From contig NZ_AUCU01000024.1 of the NCBI RefSeq assembly GCF_000429925.1, forward strand, positions 1 to 64,000: DNA of 64,000 nt, given 5' to 3'. Position numbers and translations under genes: made by a program. The notes below the pieces were generated by a model. It ran no database searches and was not told the origin of the DNA. It saw only the letters and a program-made list of their open reading frames with translations. The DNA comes from Desulfatirhabdium butyrativorans DSM 18734. Its GTDB lineage: Bacteria > Desulfobacterota > Desulfobacteria > Desulfobacterales > Desulfatirhabdiaceae. Shown here one piece after another: positions 7,395 to 15,911 of this stretch (its first letter is position 1; every line of letters begins with the position of its first letter).

Positions 7395-8237
7395 TCAGGC
7401 GGCCTCCTTTTCATGAGTCTTTTTGACAATGGCTCTTTGCCCTTCTGGAGGAGGCGGAGGGACGGGTTGTCCTACAATCTTAACGACCGCCGAAAACTTC
7501 GACGGGCAGGCTTGGATACAAGTGCCGCATTTGATACACTTTTCCTGATCAATGACATGAACTTCCTTCTTTGCGCTGATGATCGCTTCCGCTGGGCATC
7601 TTCTGGCGCAAGTCATACATGCCTGGCACTTATCGGGTTGAATATAATAGGATGGCGCTTCAGCAAATAGCTTGGCTATCTCGTCTCTGGTAAAATACCC
7701 TTCATATTCATCCGGATTCAATCGTTTCTTCAGCTTCTCTTTTGTCGTGATCTTGATGTAAGGAAGCAGTTTTTCTACCCGAGCCAGTTTTGACCGAATC
7801 TCCTTCTCATCCAATCCCTCATTTTTACCAAGAGGGCCCAATTCTTTGATTGTTTTGATAAAGCTGTTTGTTGATTCAACAAACACATTGGCTTCCGCAC
7901 CGGACATGACCTGCATTCTTAACCGTTCCGGATGTAGTCCGATGTGTTCCATGATCTTCTTGAACAGAAGCACCATGTTCATGGCAGAATAATTGCCATG
8001 AGTTATATAGTTGCATTCATCCAAATGACAGGCGCCGATAAAAACGCCGTCCATTCCATTGGAGAACGCTCTGAGTACATGTGCCATGTCAACTCTCCCT
8101 GAGCACATGACTCGGAGAATTCTCATATCGGTTGCATATTGCAGTCTGGAAACTCCAGCCAGGTCAGCAGCACCGTATGCTCACCAATTGCATGCAAAAC
8201 CCAATATTTTTGGCTTAAATTTATAGTCTGTACCCAT
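7395..8237 (-). CDS. MvhD/BamF-like iron-sulfur protein with selenocysteine, fused to a ferredoxin domain
   Basis: Read from the ATG at 8237 through an in-frame TGA at 8183-8181, this gives 280 residues. The N-terminus is KPKILGFACNW-U19-AYGAAD, where MvhD/BamF proteins carry CNWC or CNWU. The reading stays in frame with conserved sequence on both sides of the TGA (GAADLAGVSRLQY follows), which argues against a true stop. Conventional calling would start at 8126 and lose 37 residues including the cluster ligands C16 and U19. The C-terminal 80 residues hold two ferredoxin motifs, CQACMTCARRCP and CIKCGTCIQACP. In Mvh/Hdr complexes this subunit feeds electrons into HdrA. GGAAAG precedes the ATG. 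Confidence 0.88.
8146..8158 (-). promoter_or_regulatory. Candidate SECIS hairpin of the mvhD-like gene
   Basis: The minus strand reads CTGGA-GTT-TCCAG, a perfect 5-bp stem with a GU-containing loop about 28 bases after the UGA at 8183-8181. Bacterial SECIS elements are hairpins just downstream of the Sec codon with a G and U in the loop. The stem is short and the distance is at the long end, so this placement is tentative even though the Sec codon itself is well supported. Confidence 0.45.
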
Positions 8238-8298
8238 CGTATCCGCTTTCCATGGTTATGTATCCAATGTATGAACTGCTGCTTTGACTTGTGCTCAT

Positions 8299-11200
8299 CT
8301 ATGCCGCAGCACTCTGTTTTACAGCCTCCTGCTCTCCGTTGGCCAACGCATCAATTTCTGAAATGATCTCCTCGTCTGTAAAATGTTTGAGCGAAATTGC
8401 GCCCGTTGGGCACATTGTATTGCAAAGGCCGTCGCCTTTACAAAGGACAGGGTTGATGGTTGCCTTTTTTCCCTGTTTGCCATCCTTGAGATTCAGGGCG
8501 CCATAACTACACACCTCAACACATGCCCCGCAGCCCATGCACGCCTTTTCGTTGATTACACATACAGACCCGGATGCTGTGACAAGGTCGTGAGATAGCA
8601 GCGCCAGCACTCTGCCTGCGGCCCCATAGGCCTGATTGATTGTTTCTTGTATAAATTTAGGATAATGCGCCATGCCGCACAAATAAACGCCATCGGTCGC
8701 AAAGTCTACCGGACGCAGCTTTACATGGGCCTCTTTAAAATAACCGTCCGGGCTCAGTGTGACCTTGAATAATCCGGCAATTTCTTTGGTTGACTTCGAG
8801 GGAATCACCGCGGCAGCCAAAGAAAGCACATCGGCATTTATGGATACCTTTTTTTGTAAGGTTTGATCCGTTACGGTAACCCTCAGGGACCCGCTGCCTA
8901 TTGCTTCAACCGCGGGTTGTTCATCGGGTATGTAGCGGATGAACCTTACCGACTTGCCTCTTGCCTCCCTGTAATAATCCTCGTTGAATCCATATGTCCG
9001 AATGTCTCGATACAGAACATATATGTTCATCTTCGGATTGATCTTTTTCAATTCAAGCGCATTTTTTACGGATTCACTGCAACAGATGCGACTGCAGTAA
9101 TTTCGATCTTTATTTCTGCATCCGACGCACTGAATCATTACCAGATTCCGGGCGTTGACAACCTTCTGATCTCTTTTGGCGATCCTGTCTTCCAGCTCAA
9201 GCTGGGTTACGACCGCATCGTGCCGGCCATACAGATATTCCGTCGGCGTGTAAACATCGGCACCGATTGCAAGAACCGCTGCACCGTGCTTTATCGTTGT
9301 TTCACCTCTGTCGGATTGTACCGTGGTTACGAAATTGCCAATGTAACCATCAACCTGGGTAACCGTTGCTTTATGATATACATGGATCAATGGATGCGCA
9401 TATATTTTCCGAATCAATTCATGCAAGTGAGCCTGAACATCCATGCCGTCCAAAGTTGAATGTACATTTCGTGCTGTACCGCCAAGGTCTTTTTCCTTTT
9501 CAATCAGATGAACTTCGTGTTTCTGATTGGCGATGGAAAGGGCCGCTGTCATGCCGGCAACACCGCCGCCAACAATGAGCGCCGCTTTGTTTACAGGCAA
9601 ATCGTACTCCTGTAATGGCTCAAGCTGAGCGACCCTGCCCACTGACATCCGGATAATATCTTTTGCCTTGGCCAGAGCATCGTCCATCTCTTTCGAATGC
9701 ACCCAGGAATCATGCTCTCTGATATTCGCCATTTCCAGATAGTATTGATTGATTCCGGCCTCGCGAAGCGTATCTCTGAACAAGGGTTCAAGGGTTCTCG
9801 GTGAGCACGCAGCCACAACCACCCGATTCAATCCCTTTTCCTTGATCATATCCGTTATCTCTTTGGCAGAGTTTGTTGCGCATGAGAAAATCTGCTGTTG
9901 AGCATGAACGACATATGGCAACGTCTTACAGTATTCAACCGTATCGGGAACATTGACAACCCTGCTGATATTGGCTCCGCAGTGACAAACAAACACCCCG
10001 ATTCTTGGTTCTTCTTTGGATACATCCTTTTCTTCCGGATATGTTCTAGCCTTGGAAAGCTTACCCCGTCTGAAATCTAGCAGTTCACCAATCTGGGAAC
10101 TTGCGCCGCTGGCGCTGAATACGGATTCCGGAATATCCAGCGGGCCCTGCAAGCCCCCGCTGACAAAAATACCCGGCCTGCTCGTTTGTATGGGATTGGC
10201 AGCGCCCAGCTTTGCAAAATCATGATGGTTGAGTTCGATGCCGAATGTATTTGCGATGGTTTTGACATTTACAGGAGGCGTCAATCCCACACTCAATACC
10301 ACCATATCGAAGGCCTCTTCGGTGATACCGTCCTCAGGCGTCCAGTATTTGATGGTGACATTCTTGGTGTCAGGCAGTTCCTTTCCGATGGTTACGTAGC
10401 TTTTTACAAATCGAACCCCCGGAAGATTTTCAGTCCTTTGATAGAACCGCTCAAAATCCTTCCCGAAGGAACGAATATCGTTATGGAATATGACGCATTC
10501 AGCTTCAGCGTCATGATCTTTTGTAAGGATCACCTGTTTTTGGGCATAAGTACAGCAGACACCGGAGCAGTAGCTGTTTGCGCCTTCTGCTGCCTGCCTG
10601 GACCCGACACACGAAATCCATGCGATCTTATGCGGGTGTTTCAGATCGGTTTTTCGCAGTATTTCTCCGCCATACGGCCCGGTTGAACACAGCAGACGCT
10701 CATAATCCATACTGGTAACCACATTGCCGTATTGGCCGTAGCGGTATTCCGCTTTCAGCCTGGCGTCATAGGGTTCGATGCCTAAAGCAAGGATGATTGC
10801 GCCTACGTTTATTTCGATTCTCTCGGTTTGCTGCTTTAAATCAATCGCATTGTTTTTACATACATTCTCGCAGATACGGCATTTCCCCTCCTTCAAATAC
10901 AGGCAGCTTTCGTCAATATAGGCTACCAGTGGAATGGCCTGTGCGAAATAAATGTGAACCGCTTTGTTCGGCGATATTTCCTGATTATACGGGTCGGGAA
11001 AATTTACAGGACAATATTCAACGCAGGTATTGCATCCCGTGCATTTGTCCTCATGGATATATCTGGGTTTCTTGTTGAGTGATACGGTAAAATTCCCCGC
11101 CTCCCCCTCAACGCTTTTTACTTCTGTATAGGAAAGCACTTCAATGTTTGGATGCCGGCCGACCTCGACCAGTTTGGGAGCCAAAATTCACATGGAGCAG

Positions 11201-11418
11201 TCGTTGGTCGGAAAGGTTTTATCCAGTTGGGCCATATGGCCGCCAATGCTCGGGGCTTTTTCCACTAAACAGACCTTGAAACCGGCGGTAGCAAGATCCA
11301 AGGACGCCTGAATGCCGCTGATTCCGCCGCCGACAACCAGCACGTCGGCATAATTGCGGTTTCCCGATTGGTTGAAGCGTTGCTGCAAAACGGATTCCGG
11401 AATCAGTTCGTTTCCCAT
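8299..11418 (-). CDS. hdrA: Heterodisulfide reductase-like subunit A (HdrA/BamE-like), selenocysteine-containing
   Basis: 1039 residues when the in-frame TGA at 11190-11188 is read as Sec77. Sequence on both sides is the conserved HdrA motif [16 protein letters not shown], where Cys is usual. Domains in order: FAD-binding Rossmann motif [10 protein letters not shown] near 29; ferredoxin motifs [13 protein letters not shown] and CRICENVC; cysteine-rich CVGSR/CSGVCC segment; a second HdrA-like half with [11 protein letters not shown] in the middle and [17 protein letters not shown]; and a C-terminal 2x[4Fe-4S] part ([19 protein letters not shown]). This long double form resembles BamE. HdrA is the flavin subunit that bifurcates or confurcates electrons. 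GAGGT lies 9 bases before the ATG. A standard call would give two proteins, 11188-11418 and 8299-11184. Confidence 0.93.
11155..11172 (-). promoter_or_regulatory. Candidate SECIS hairpin in hdrA
   Basis: The transcript after the UGA contains CUGGUC-GAGGUC-GGCCGG: a 6-bp stem (four Watson-Crick and two G-U pairs) with loop GAGGUC, starting 16 bases after the UGA. The loop closely resembles the AGGUCU loop of the E. coli fdhF SECIS, which SelB recognises, and lies at a similar distance. Confidence 0.7.
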
Positions 11419-11652
11419 TTTTCGATTACCTCGTCATTGGATGCAAGACAGAACCACGGATCAAGCGTTTCAAAGAAAGCCATTTTCCAGCCCGTCGGGG
11501 CTGGACGCAAGGGGTGTGGTTCGGTCTGAAAATGGTTCCAAGCGCCAGCTCGGCCTCAATTGGCGAGTCGAACTGGCGTTGAGCCCGGGTCGCCGCGGAC
11601 CGCTGCCGCCAAAATCGATCAACTGGGTCTTGTACGGCTACAAAATAACTAT
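11419..11652 (-). other. Long structured 5' leader of hdrA
   Basis: Between the predicted transcript start and the ATG lie about 230 bases without a gene. The region contains several inverted repeats: CCAGCCC/GGGGCTGG near 11483-11501, CCATTTTC/GAAAATGG enclosing it, and CGCCAGCTCG (11543-11552) with CGAACTGGCG (11569-11578). I recognise no known riboswitch. It could be a regulated leader or a decayed mobile repeat. Confidence 0.4.
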
Positions 11653-11658
11653 GGTGTA

Positions 11659-11687
11659 GCTATAGAAAGTTCCCTGGGGTTTGTCAA
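11659..11687 (-). promoter_or_regulatory. Sigma70-like promoter of hdrA-mvhD-hdrC-hdrB
   Basis: On the minus strand TTGACA (11687-11682), a 17-base spacer and TATAGC (11664-11659). The -10 overlaps ATAGCTACA, also found at the bamB promoter -10, which suggests shared control of the two units. Confidence 0.7.
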
Positions 11688-11717
11688 GAAAAAATTGACA
11701 GATCGCAGAAATCCCCC

Positions 11718-11746
11718 TTGACAAGCCTAAACGGCCCATTCATACT
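11718..11746 (+). promoter_or_regulatory. Sigma70-like promoter for the polysaccharide locus
   Basis: TTGACA (11718-11723), 17-base spacer, CATACT (11741-11746). It is divergent from the hdrA promoter and points to the SxtJ-like, DUF5989-like and carbamoyltransferase genes. Confidence 0.5.
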
Positions 11747-11808
11747 TTTTTCTCGAGACATATTCTGTGTCTGTCCAAATCGATAGCCGGAGAAAACGGG
11801 TTTTTAAA

Positions 11809-12186
11809 ATGGGAATAATAACCAATAAAAAGGCTGCTGATGGCGGCATGGCGCTTGTTCTGATTTTGTTGCTGCTCTTTTTGCTTCTTGGAAAGCGCAT
11901 ATTTCTCTACGCCGCAATCATTATTCATGTCCTGAACATGACAATCCCCCAGATTTTCAAGCCGTTTGCCAGGCTATGGTTCGGGTTCTCCCGTTTATCG
12001 GGTACAATAGCGTCGACCATTCTTCTTGCCATCGTTTTTTATGGTGTGATTACGCCGATTGGCTGTATTGCAAGGCTTACAGGCCATGATCCGCTTCGAT
12101 TGAAACAGTTTAAACGGGGGGCGGGATCCGTTTTTGTTGAAAGAAACATCACATATACGAAAAACGATCTTGAAAAACCGTATTGA
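11809..12186 (+). CDS. SxtJ-like small membrane protein
   Basis: 125 residues from the ATG at 11809; an upstream GTG at 11767 is possible, but neither start has a clear ribosome site. There is a strongly hydrophobic segment near residues 14-40 (ALVLILLLLFLLLGKRIFLYAAIII) and another near 80-100, with a cytoplasmic-looking C-terminus ending near HDPLRLKQFKRG. This matches the SxtJ family, named from the saxitoxin cluster and usually found beside a DUF5989 protein and a carbamoyltransferase; both follow here. The biochemical role of the family is not established to my knowledge. It is probably an accessory membrane partner in carbamoylation of a glycan or lipid-linked intermediate. Confidence 0.7.
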   Translation: MGIITNKKAADGGMALVLILLLLFLLLGKRIFLYAAIIIHVLNMTIPQIFKPFARLWFGFSRLSGTIASTILLAIVFYGVITPIGCIARLTGHDPLRLKQFKRGAGSVFVERNITYTKNDLEKPY

Positions 12187-12208
12187 ACAGTATTGAAGGA
12201 GGAGGCGT

Positions 12209-12358
12209 TTGGAAATTCTCAAAGACTTGTGGGGCTTGATGAGGGTGAGAAAAAAGTACTGGCTTCTTCCTGCGATACTGGTGCTGCTTCTTTTTGGGAT
12301 TCTGATTGTTCTTTCAAGCGGGACGGCCATCGCTCCTTTTATTTATACAATTTTCTGA
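12209..12358 (+). CDS. DUF5989-like 49-residue membrane peptide
   Basis: A short gene starting with TTG at 12209 behind GGAGGAGG and ending at TGA 12356-12358. The product begins EILKDLWGLMRVRKKYWL and continues into one transmembrane helix (PAILVLLLFGILIVLSSG), ending APFIYTIF. This size, the basic RVRKKYW segment and the position between an SxtJ-like gene and a carbamoyltransferase are characteristic of DUF5989/SxtK-like proteins. The next gene begins 15 bases downstream, so it is part of the same operon. Function unknown. Confidence 0.75.
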   Translation: MEILKDLWGLMRVRKKYWLLPAILVLLLFGILIVLSSGTAIAPFIYTIF

Positions 12359-12373
12359 TATTCATCCAATTCC

Positions 12374-14233
12374 GTGAGACAAATCATACTCGGCATATCG
12401 GCCTTTTACCACGACAGTGCGGCGACGCTTCTGATCGACGGAGAAATCGTTGCGGCAGCTCAGGAGGAGCGCTTTACCCGGAAAAAGCATACGGCATCCT
12501 TTCCGATTCACTCATGCAGATATGTGTTGGAAGAAGCCGGAATCACGATCAGCGATGTTTCTCTGCTTGCTTTCTACGATAAACCCTATATCAAATTCGA
12601 AAGGCTCATCGAAACATACCACGCAATAGCACCGTTCGGATTCAAGAGTTTTCTTTCAGCCATTCCTGTATGGATAAAGGAAAAGCTCTTCATGAAGGAG
12701 ATCATCCGATCGGAACTGCTTCAACTCGGTGGGGATCTTCCAGAAATCGTTTTTCCGGAGCACCATCTTTCGCATGCAGCAAGCGCCTTCTATCCATCAC
12801 CTTTTGAAGATGCTGCAATTCTCACGCTTGATGGTGTGGGCGAGTGGGCAACGACGACGATCTGTCATGGTCAGGGGAAAGAGATAACGATTCTGAAAGA
12901 GCTCCATTTTCCCCATTCCATCGGCCTGCTTTACTCAGCCTTCACCCATTATTGCGGTTTCAAAGTTAATTCCGGGGAATACAAACTGATGGGGCTTGCG
13001 CCTTATGGACAGCAGGGAAATCCGGAAACAGAAAGCATAAAGCGCAAGATACTTGACTCGATCGTCGATATCCGGGAAGACGGATCTCTTCTGCTCAATC
13101 AGGAATATTTCAATTATGCAGGCGGTCTGAGTATGACGAATGACCGAAAGTGGGAAAAATTATTTGGATTTCCAAGGCGGAGGGCAGAAACGGCGCTTGA
13201 TCAAGCGTATATGAATATGGCGCTTGCCATTCAGGAGATTACCGAGGATGTCGTACGGAAACTTGCCAACACATCAAAAACATTGACAAAGTCCAAAAAT
13301 ATCGTTCTCGCAGGTGGAGTTGCCCTCAATTGTGTCGCAAATGGAAAGCTGCTGAAAGAAAATATCTTCGATGATTTATGGGTGCAACCGGCGGCCGGTG
13401 ATGCTGGCGGATCGCTCGGTGCGGCCTTGGCGGCGCATCATATTTTCCTGAATCATGACAGGCCGCCTGTTGGCAAGCGGGATTCCATGAAAGGGGCGTA
13501 TCTCGGGCCAGAGTTCAGTGATTTGGACATTGAAAGAACCGCCAGAAAATATCAGGCCAACTTTGTCAAATTCGATCGTTTTGATGATCTTTGTGAAGCG
13601 ACAGCCGATCTGTTGCAAGGGGACACGGTTATCGGATGGTTTCAGGGCAGAATGGAGTTCGGCCCCAGAGCGCTTGGGAATCGATCGATCATCGGCGACC
13701 CGAGGAGTCCCGAAATCCAGAAGAAACTCAATCTGAAAATCAAATTTCGTGAAGGCTTCAGACCATTCGCTCCTTCTGTACTGGAAGAGGAGATCAAGAC
13801 CTTCTTCGATCTGGAAGGAACTTCACCGTATATGCTTCTGGTTGCCCCGGTCCAAGAACATAGAAGAAACAGGCTGCCGGAAAATTATGTCAACCTTCCG
13901 CTATATGAAAGGCTGTATCATATCCGAAGCGATGTTCCATCGATTACCCATGTGGATTTTTCGGCCCGGATTCAGAGCGTCAGCAGGGATACTAATCCGA
14001 AATACTGGCAATTGATCGATGCCTTCAGGAGAAAAACGGGTTATGGTGTCGTGGTCAACACGAGTTTCAATGTGCGTGGTGAGCCGATTGTATGTACGTC
14101 TGACGATGCATACCGGTGTTTCATGAGAACGGAAATGGATTATTTGGTCATGGGAAATTGCCTCTTCGCCAAAAAGGATCAACCGGGTTGGAACTGGAAA
14201 GAAGATGAGCGGCAAGGATTCGAGATGGATTGA
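12374..14233 (+). CDS. Carbamoyltransferase (SxtI/NodU/CmcH family)
   Basis: 619 residues from a GTG at 12374. The N-terminal domain opens LGISAFYHDSAATLL and contains EHHLSHAASAFYPSP near residue 131, the metal-binding histidine motif of the TobZ/NodU N-domain that makes carbamoyl-adenylate. The C-terminal YrdC-like part carries WFQGRMEFGPRALGNRSI. The enzyme transfers a carbamoyl group from carbamoyl phosphate to a hydroxyl of a sugar or natural product. Its partners upstream and the polysaccharide genes downstream suggest O-carbamoylation of an exopolysaccharide sugar. The acceptor cannot be deduced from sequence. Confidence 0.9.
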   Translation: MRQIILGISAFYHDSAATLLIDGEIVAAAQEERFTRKKHTASFPIHSCRYVLEEAGITISDVSLLAFYDKPYIKFERLIETYHAIAPFGFKSFLSAIPVWIKEKLFMKEIIRSELLQLGGDLPEIVFPEHHLSHAASAFYPSPFEDAAILTLDGVGEWATTTICHGQGKEITILKELHFPHSIGLLYSAFTHYCGFKVNSGEYKLMGLAPYGQQGNPETESIKRKILDSIVDIREDGSLLLNQEYFNYAGGLSMTNDRKWEKLFGFPRRRAETALDQAYMNMALAIQEITEDVVRKLANTSKTLTKSKNIVLAGGVALNCVANGKLLKENIFDDLWVQPAAGDAGGSLGAALAAHHIFLNHDRPPVGKRDSMKGAYLGPEFSDLDIERTARKYQANFVKFDRFDDLCEATADLLQGDTVIGWFQGRMEFGPRALGNRSIIGDPRSPEIQKKLNLKIKFREGFRPFAPSVLEEEIKTFFDLEGTSPYMLLVAPVQEHRRNRLPENYVNLPLYERLYHIRSDVPSITHVDFSARIQSVSRDTNPKYWQLIDAFRRKTGYGVVVNTSFNVRGEPIVCTSDDAYRCFMRTEMDYLVMGNCLFAKKDQPGWNWKEDERQGFEMD

Positions 14234-14373
14234 TGGTTACAGGCCAAGAGGTGGTGGAGTTCTGGTTAAGGGGCCAAATTTCTCTTTTAGGTCAATATCA
14301 TTGACTCAGTGCTTTGTTGTCTTCTCCGGCTGCATGGGAGGATCTCGGGGTAAATGAAAAGTTCATGTAGTGG

Positions 14374-15804
14374 ATGACGGATTTTGCCAATCAATCGGAT
14401 GAGATCATGAAAAAGCATTCCCATGATATGACATTGAGGCTTTATGAACCGTTCATGATCGTCCTGCTGCGTGTGCTGGACGCTATTTTGGGTCCGCTTC
14501 TTCTCTATTTGATTGGTTTTTCCCTGCGCCTGATGCCGCCCTATATGTGGGAAGCGGCGCTCGTCCTCTTTTGTCTGATCCTGATCACGATGAATTATGT
14601 CGGGATTTACCGGTCCTGGCGTTTTTCTTCCATTCACCGGGAATTGTCCAGCATCATGTTGGCCTGTGCTACCGTTTACTTCATTCTGCTGTTCATTCTC
14701 TATTTCTTCTCGATCAGCAAATGGTATTCACGAACCCTTCTGTTGTGTTGGATGGTTTCCTGGCCGATTGTTCTCTCGTTGGAGCGGATCCTGCTGCGGG
14801 TCGTTCTTCGCAACTTGAGAAAAAATGGGAAAAATATCAAAACGGCCATTATCGTTGGGGCAAATCCTGTTGGAAAGAGACTTGCCGGGCTGATTCGCGA
14901 GAATCCCTGGTCCGGAACCAACATGCTCGGCTTTTTCGATGACAATATGGGGCCAGGAAATGGTTTCAAGATGCTTGGTCGACTGGAACAAATCGAATCC
15001 TTTATCTCAAGTCATCACGTCGATACCGTTTATCTGGCGCTTCCCATGAAAGAGCAGAGCAAAGTGAATGATGTCCTGAAACGTTTGAAAGATACGATGG
15101 TTTCCGTTTTTTTGATTCCCGATTTTTTTTATATCGATCTGATGATCGGCGGGTATTTGACGTATTTTGAAAACATGCCTGTCATTGCACTGCGGGAATC
15201 GCCATTGATCGGTTTCAACGGGTTGATCAAGCGGTTTTTCGACATCGTTTTTTCATTGCTCGCGCTGATCCTGTTGTCTCCCCTTTTTCTGGTGATCGCG
15301 ATCGTCATTCATTTTACAAGTGATGGACCGGTGATTTTCAGGCAATGGCGGTATGGATTGAATGGTCAGCCGATCCAGGTTTACAAGTTCCGGACCATGA
15401 CGGTTTGCGAGGATGGGTATTTTTTTTGCCAGGCGCAGAAACATGATGCGAGGATTACAAAATTCGGGGCTTTTCTTCGGAACAACAGTCTGGATGAATT
15501 GCCCCAGTTGTTCAACGTGCTGCAGGGGAGCATGTCCCTGATCGGGCCCAGACCCCATCCTGCTGCCATGAATGAGCAATACCGAAAACTGCTTCCAGGG
15601 TATATGCTGCGTCATAAAGTCAAACCCGGGATTACCGGTCTGGCTCAGCTTCATGGATATCGGGGTGAGACCGATACCATCCATAAAATTCGAAAAAGAT
15701 TGGAATATGATCTCGAATATATCCGGACCTGGTCTCTATGGAACGATATTGTCATTCTCGTTCAAACCATCGTGACGGGGGCCTGGCGAACCAATGCCTA
15801 TTGA
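14374..15804 (+). CDS. Polyprenyl-phosphate sugar phosphotransferase (initiating, WbaP/WcaJ-like)
   Basis: 476 residues, starting at 14374 or possibly at the ATG at 14407; no convincing ribosome site fixes it. Four N-terminal membrane helices are followed by a CoA-binding-like Rossmann segment (AIIVGANPVGKRLAGLI near 164). A fifth membrane segment precedes the catalytic domain, with VYKFRTM, the acidic NNSLDELPQLFNVL and LIGPRPHP. This is the full-length polyisoprenyl-phosphate hexose-1-phosphate transferase form that attaches the first sugar phosphate to undecaprenyl phosphate at the inner membrane. It therefore starts synthesis of the repeat unit made by this locus. Confidence 0.92.
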   Translation: MTDFANQSDEIMKKHSHDMTLRLYEPFMIVLLRVLDAILGPLLLYLIGFSLRLMPPYMWEAALVLFCLILITMNYVGIYRSWRFSSIHRELSSIMLACATVYFILLFILYFFSISKWYSRTLLLCWMVSWPIVLSLERILLRVVLRNLRKNGKNIKTAIIVGANPVGKRLAGLIRENPWSGTNMLGFFDDNMGPGNGFKMLGRLEQIESFISSHHVDTVYLALPMKEQSKVNDVLKRLKDTMVSVFLIPDFFYIDLMIGGYLTYFENMPVIALRESPLIGFNGLIKRFFDIVFSLLALILLSPLFLVIAIVIHFTSDGPVIFRQWRYGLNGQPIQVYKFRTMTVCEDGYFFCQAQKHDARITKFGAFLRNNSLDELPQLFNVLQGSMSLIGPRPHPAAMNEQYRKLLPGYMLRHKVKPGITGLAQLHGYRGETDTIHKIRKRLEYDLEYIRTWSLWNDIVILVQTIVTGAWRTNAY

Positions 15805-15911
15805 TTCGGTTGATCCGCTGTTGTGAAACGCCTGGAAAATCGTTCTGTCCTTCTTTCGGAAACCAGGATGCATTCGAGGATGACATGGTCATCAATGGAT
15901 GGGGTGAATAG

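Noticed and set aside
8126-8237. Reading the UGA at 8183-8181 as a real stop with start at 8126
   Set aside because: Conserved family sequence continues in frame on both sides of the UGA, including the cluster motif, so recoding as Sec is the better explanation.
11184-11190. Interpreting the hdrA break as a frameshift or sequencing error
   Set aside because: The frame is unchanged across the UGA and only one residue, normally Cys or Sec, is affected.
15805-15911. Possible small gene or acyl carrier protein between the sugar transferase and the ligase
   Set aside because: No frame encodes a DSL-type carrier motif; only a short meaningless frame is present.
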